Positions 5,671 to 6,949 of a stretch of 6,949 nucleotides of DNA are shown piece after piece. Source of the stretch: Nitrospiraceae bacterium (GTDB taxonomy: Bacteria > Nitrospirota > Nitrospiria > Nitrospirales > Nitrospiraceae); assembly GCA_011391455.1 (NCBI GenBank), contig JAABQN010000107.1, positions 1-6,949 of the forward strand, written 5' to 3'. The position numbers were made by a program, and so were the translations under genes. The notes under the pieces were generated by a model that was not told where the DNA came from, ran no database searches, and saw only the letters and a program-made list of their open reading frames with translations. Positions within the stretch are counted from its first letter, which is position 1; every line of letters begins with the position of its first letter.

Positions 5671-6726
5671 ATGAAGCGTACAGCGATTTTAGCAGCTGGA
5701 GTTGTTGCACTTGCCCTCCTTGCCTTTTTCTGCCTTCCTCGGCACGCTCCTCAACCAATGGCCTCGGCCGTTCCCATCCCTGCGAACTTTCATGCGCGTG
5801 CAGAGTATGGAATGCTGATCCTTCGTGGCTCACTTCCCAATGAGGCCAGCAAGGTTGCAATTCTTCAGCAGGCGCAAGCGCTCTATGGAACCACGCCAGG
5901 AAACGTCGTTGATGAATTAACGGTAGATCCGAGAACGGGGACTGTCGCCTGGGCTGACAACGTCGCCCAGATCCTCCCTGTCTTAGGGCAAATGAAGGAA
6001 CGAGGCTCCATCATCATCGACGGCCGCACGATCGTCGTCAGCGGCAAGGTCGGCGGCGATCGTGCCAAAGCCAGCGTACTACAAACTATTGCCCCTCTGA
6101 CGCAAACAGGGCTGGAATTAGAAGATCGTATTCTGGCTGGTCCAATCACGGCGGGTCGGCCTACGAAAGCTCCAGCAACAAAAGTTCCATTGCTGGTGGT
6201 GGCCTCATCACCAAAGGCCCCCGCCCCCTTTGTCCTATCCCAGAAAGTTTCTCTCACGAAGCCCCCCTCTCTGGTGCTGGCCCAGATCCCAAAGGCTCCA
6301 TCTCTACCGGTAACCCCATCACCGGCCGTTCCATCGCTGACTGACGTCTCCCCCGTCTCGCTCCAGAAGAAATTGAATGAGATCCTCACTCGTTCGTCCA
6401 TCGAGTTTGAATCAACAAGCACAACGATAACTCCCAATAGTCTTGCGACGCTGGACCAGCTGATTGCCCAATTACGGCAGTTCCCTCCCATGCCCATCGA
6501 GATTGGTGGGCATACGGATAAATACGGCGAGCCGGAGTATAATCTTGAACTCAGCCAGCACCGTGCTGATACCGTGCGGCGCTACTTTACCAAGCACGGC
6601 CTGCCCAAGCAGTTCACTGCTGTCGGCTACGGCGACTCACGACCGCTGACAGTGAGGGGGAGTCGGGCCGCCCTCCAGCACAATCGGCGCATCGAACTGC
6701 AAGTGAAAGGACAGCCCCAGTTATGA
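5671..6726 (+). CDS. Membrane-anchored BON-like / OmpA-type peptidoglycan-binding protein, copy 2 with long proline-rich linker
   Basis: 351-residue paralogue of the protein at 3156. The basic MKR start and hydrophobic segment (about 5-20, ending FFCLPRH) anchor it in the inner membrane. The BON-like domain is at about 40-156, with repeats around 48-68 and 120-140. The OmpA domain (231-347) keeps IEFES, GGHTDKYG, NLELSQHRA and GYGDSRPL, with D283 and R298 again 15 residues apart, so peptidoglycan binding is expected. By hand alignment it is identical to copy 1 at about 98 of 156 N-terminal and 80 of 117 C-terminal positions. The main difference is the linker (about 159-230), which is about 60 residues longer, rich in Pro, Ala, Lys and Val, and internally repetitive. 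The longer arm would let the wall-binding domain reach further from the membrane. The start is fixed by AAGGAG. The stop overlaps the next ATG as ATGA. Confidence 0.92.
   Translation: MKRTAILAAGVVALALLAFFCLPRHAPQPMASAVPIPANFHARAEYGMLILRGSLPNEASKVAILQQAQALYGTTPGNVVDELTVDPRTGTVAWADNVAQILPVLGQMKERGSIIIDGRTIVVSGKVGGDRAKASVLQTIAPLTQTGLELEDRILAGPITAGRPTKAPATKVPLLVVASSPKAPAPFVLSQKVSLTKPPSLVLAQIPKAPSLPVTPSPAVPSLTDVSPVSLQKKLNEILTRSSIEFESTSTTITPNSLATLDQLIAQLRQFPPMPIEIGGHTDKYGEPEYNLELSQHRADTVRRYFTKHGLPKQFTAVGYGDSRPLTVRGSRAALQHNRRIELQVKGQPQL
6163..6303 (+). repeat. Imperfect internal repeat in the linker of OmpA-like copy 2
   Basis: Residues 165-185 (TKAP...LLVVASSPKAPA) and 196-211 (TKPPS-LVLAQIPKAPS) are diverged copies of one unit, with a 5-residue gap in the second. 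The DNA shows matching ACGAA(A)GC, CTGGTG(G/C)TGGCC and CCAAAGGC blocks. This points to linker growth by local duplication, after or during divergence from copy 1, which lacks the segment. Confidence 0.6.
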
Positions 6727-6949
6727 GCATATTCATCAACCAAATGCTGGGATGCCTACTCATTGCCGCAGGAATCGGCGGAGCAGTCGGATGGCTGTTG
6801 AGGCATGTCTCTGCCGGCAAGGACGCACAGCTGCTCGCCGACGTCACCGCCATGATGCGAATCAAAGAACAGATGCTGGAGAAGGCCCGGTATGAGCTGA
6901 GAGAGGCCACCGCGAAATTGCAGGCGATCGAGAGTCCGGTAACCGCACC
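6723..6949 (+). CDS. Membrane-anchored coiled-coil protein, copy 2 of the partner gene (C-terminus beyond the window)
   Basis: 75 residues are visible from ATG at 6723, which overlaps the TGA of the OmpA-like gene as ATGA. AAAGGA lies 11 bases upstream, the same spacing as in copy 1. The protein has a glycine-rich membrane helix (about 4-26, LGCLLIAAGIGGAVGWLLR), then the start of a coiled coil containing KEQMLEKARYEL (48-59). It is identical to the protein at 4013 at about 43 of 75 positions without gaps. If the copy is intact, a long coiled coil and a helix-hairpin-helix domain should follow outside the window. Confidence 0.88.
   Translation, partial: MSIFINQMLGCLLIAAGIGGAVGWLLRHVSAGKDAQLLADVTAMMRIKEQMLEKARYELREATAKLQAIESPVTA

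Overview
The window is a GC-rich (mid-50s percent by eye) chromosomal segment from a Gram-negative bacterium. It holds two unrelated blocks transcribed away from each other. The lineage cannot be proven from the sequence. The style of the peptidoglycan-binding and helix-hairpin-helix gene pair, and palindromic intergenic repeats of kinds I remember from Nitrospira-like and other environmental genomes, make Nitrospirota my best guess at low to moderate confidence.

Left block (1-2741, minus strand): the last steps of de novo purine synthesis, purH followed by purD. purH (bifunctional AICAR transformylase/IMP cyclohydrolase) is complete. purD (GAR synthetase) has its true start at 1038 but runs off the left edge, so roughly 80 C-terminal residues are missing. 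The 149-base gap between them is almost filled by a long inverted repeat. It starts at the purH stop codon and ends in a T-rich tract on the transcribed strand, so it could attenuate purD. Just upstream of purH lies a cluster of palindromic units (2764-2896). In a shadow frame these read as the familiar 'RSKLRGI' type of spurious peptide.

Divergent region (2742-3155): holds the repeat cluster, a perfect minus-strand TATAAT that could serve purH, and an upstream block for the rightward genes.

Right block (3156-6949, plus strand): a two-gene module present twice in tandem. Gene one of each copy encodes an N-terminally membrane-anchored protein with a BON-like two-repeat domain and a C-terminal OmpA-type peptidoglycan-binding domain (286 and 351 residues). 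Gene two overlaps it by an ATGA and encodes a protein with one glycine-rich membrane helix and a coiled coil. The complete copy ends in a helix-hairpin-helix domain; the second copy is cut by the right edge. By hand alignment the first genes are about 63% identical over the N-terminal part and 68% over the OmpA domain. The second genes are about 57% identical over the visible 75 residues. The second OmpA-like copy has gained a proline-rich linker of about 60 residues with an internal repeat.

Charge distribution predicts that the OmpA-like protein faces the periplasm and its partner faces the cytoplasm. The pair could therefore link the cell wall, inner membrane and a cytoplasmic target, possibly nucleic acid. 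This is inference, and it is the most interesting system in the window. The 332-base gap between the two modules holds a possible minus-strand gene remnant, an AT-rich palindrome, a terminator-like hairpin and an upstream block resembling that of the first copy.
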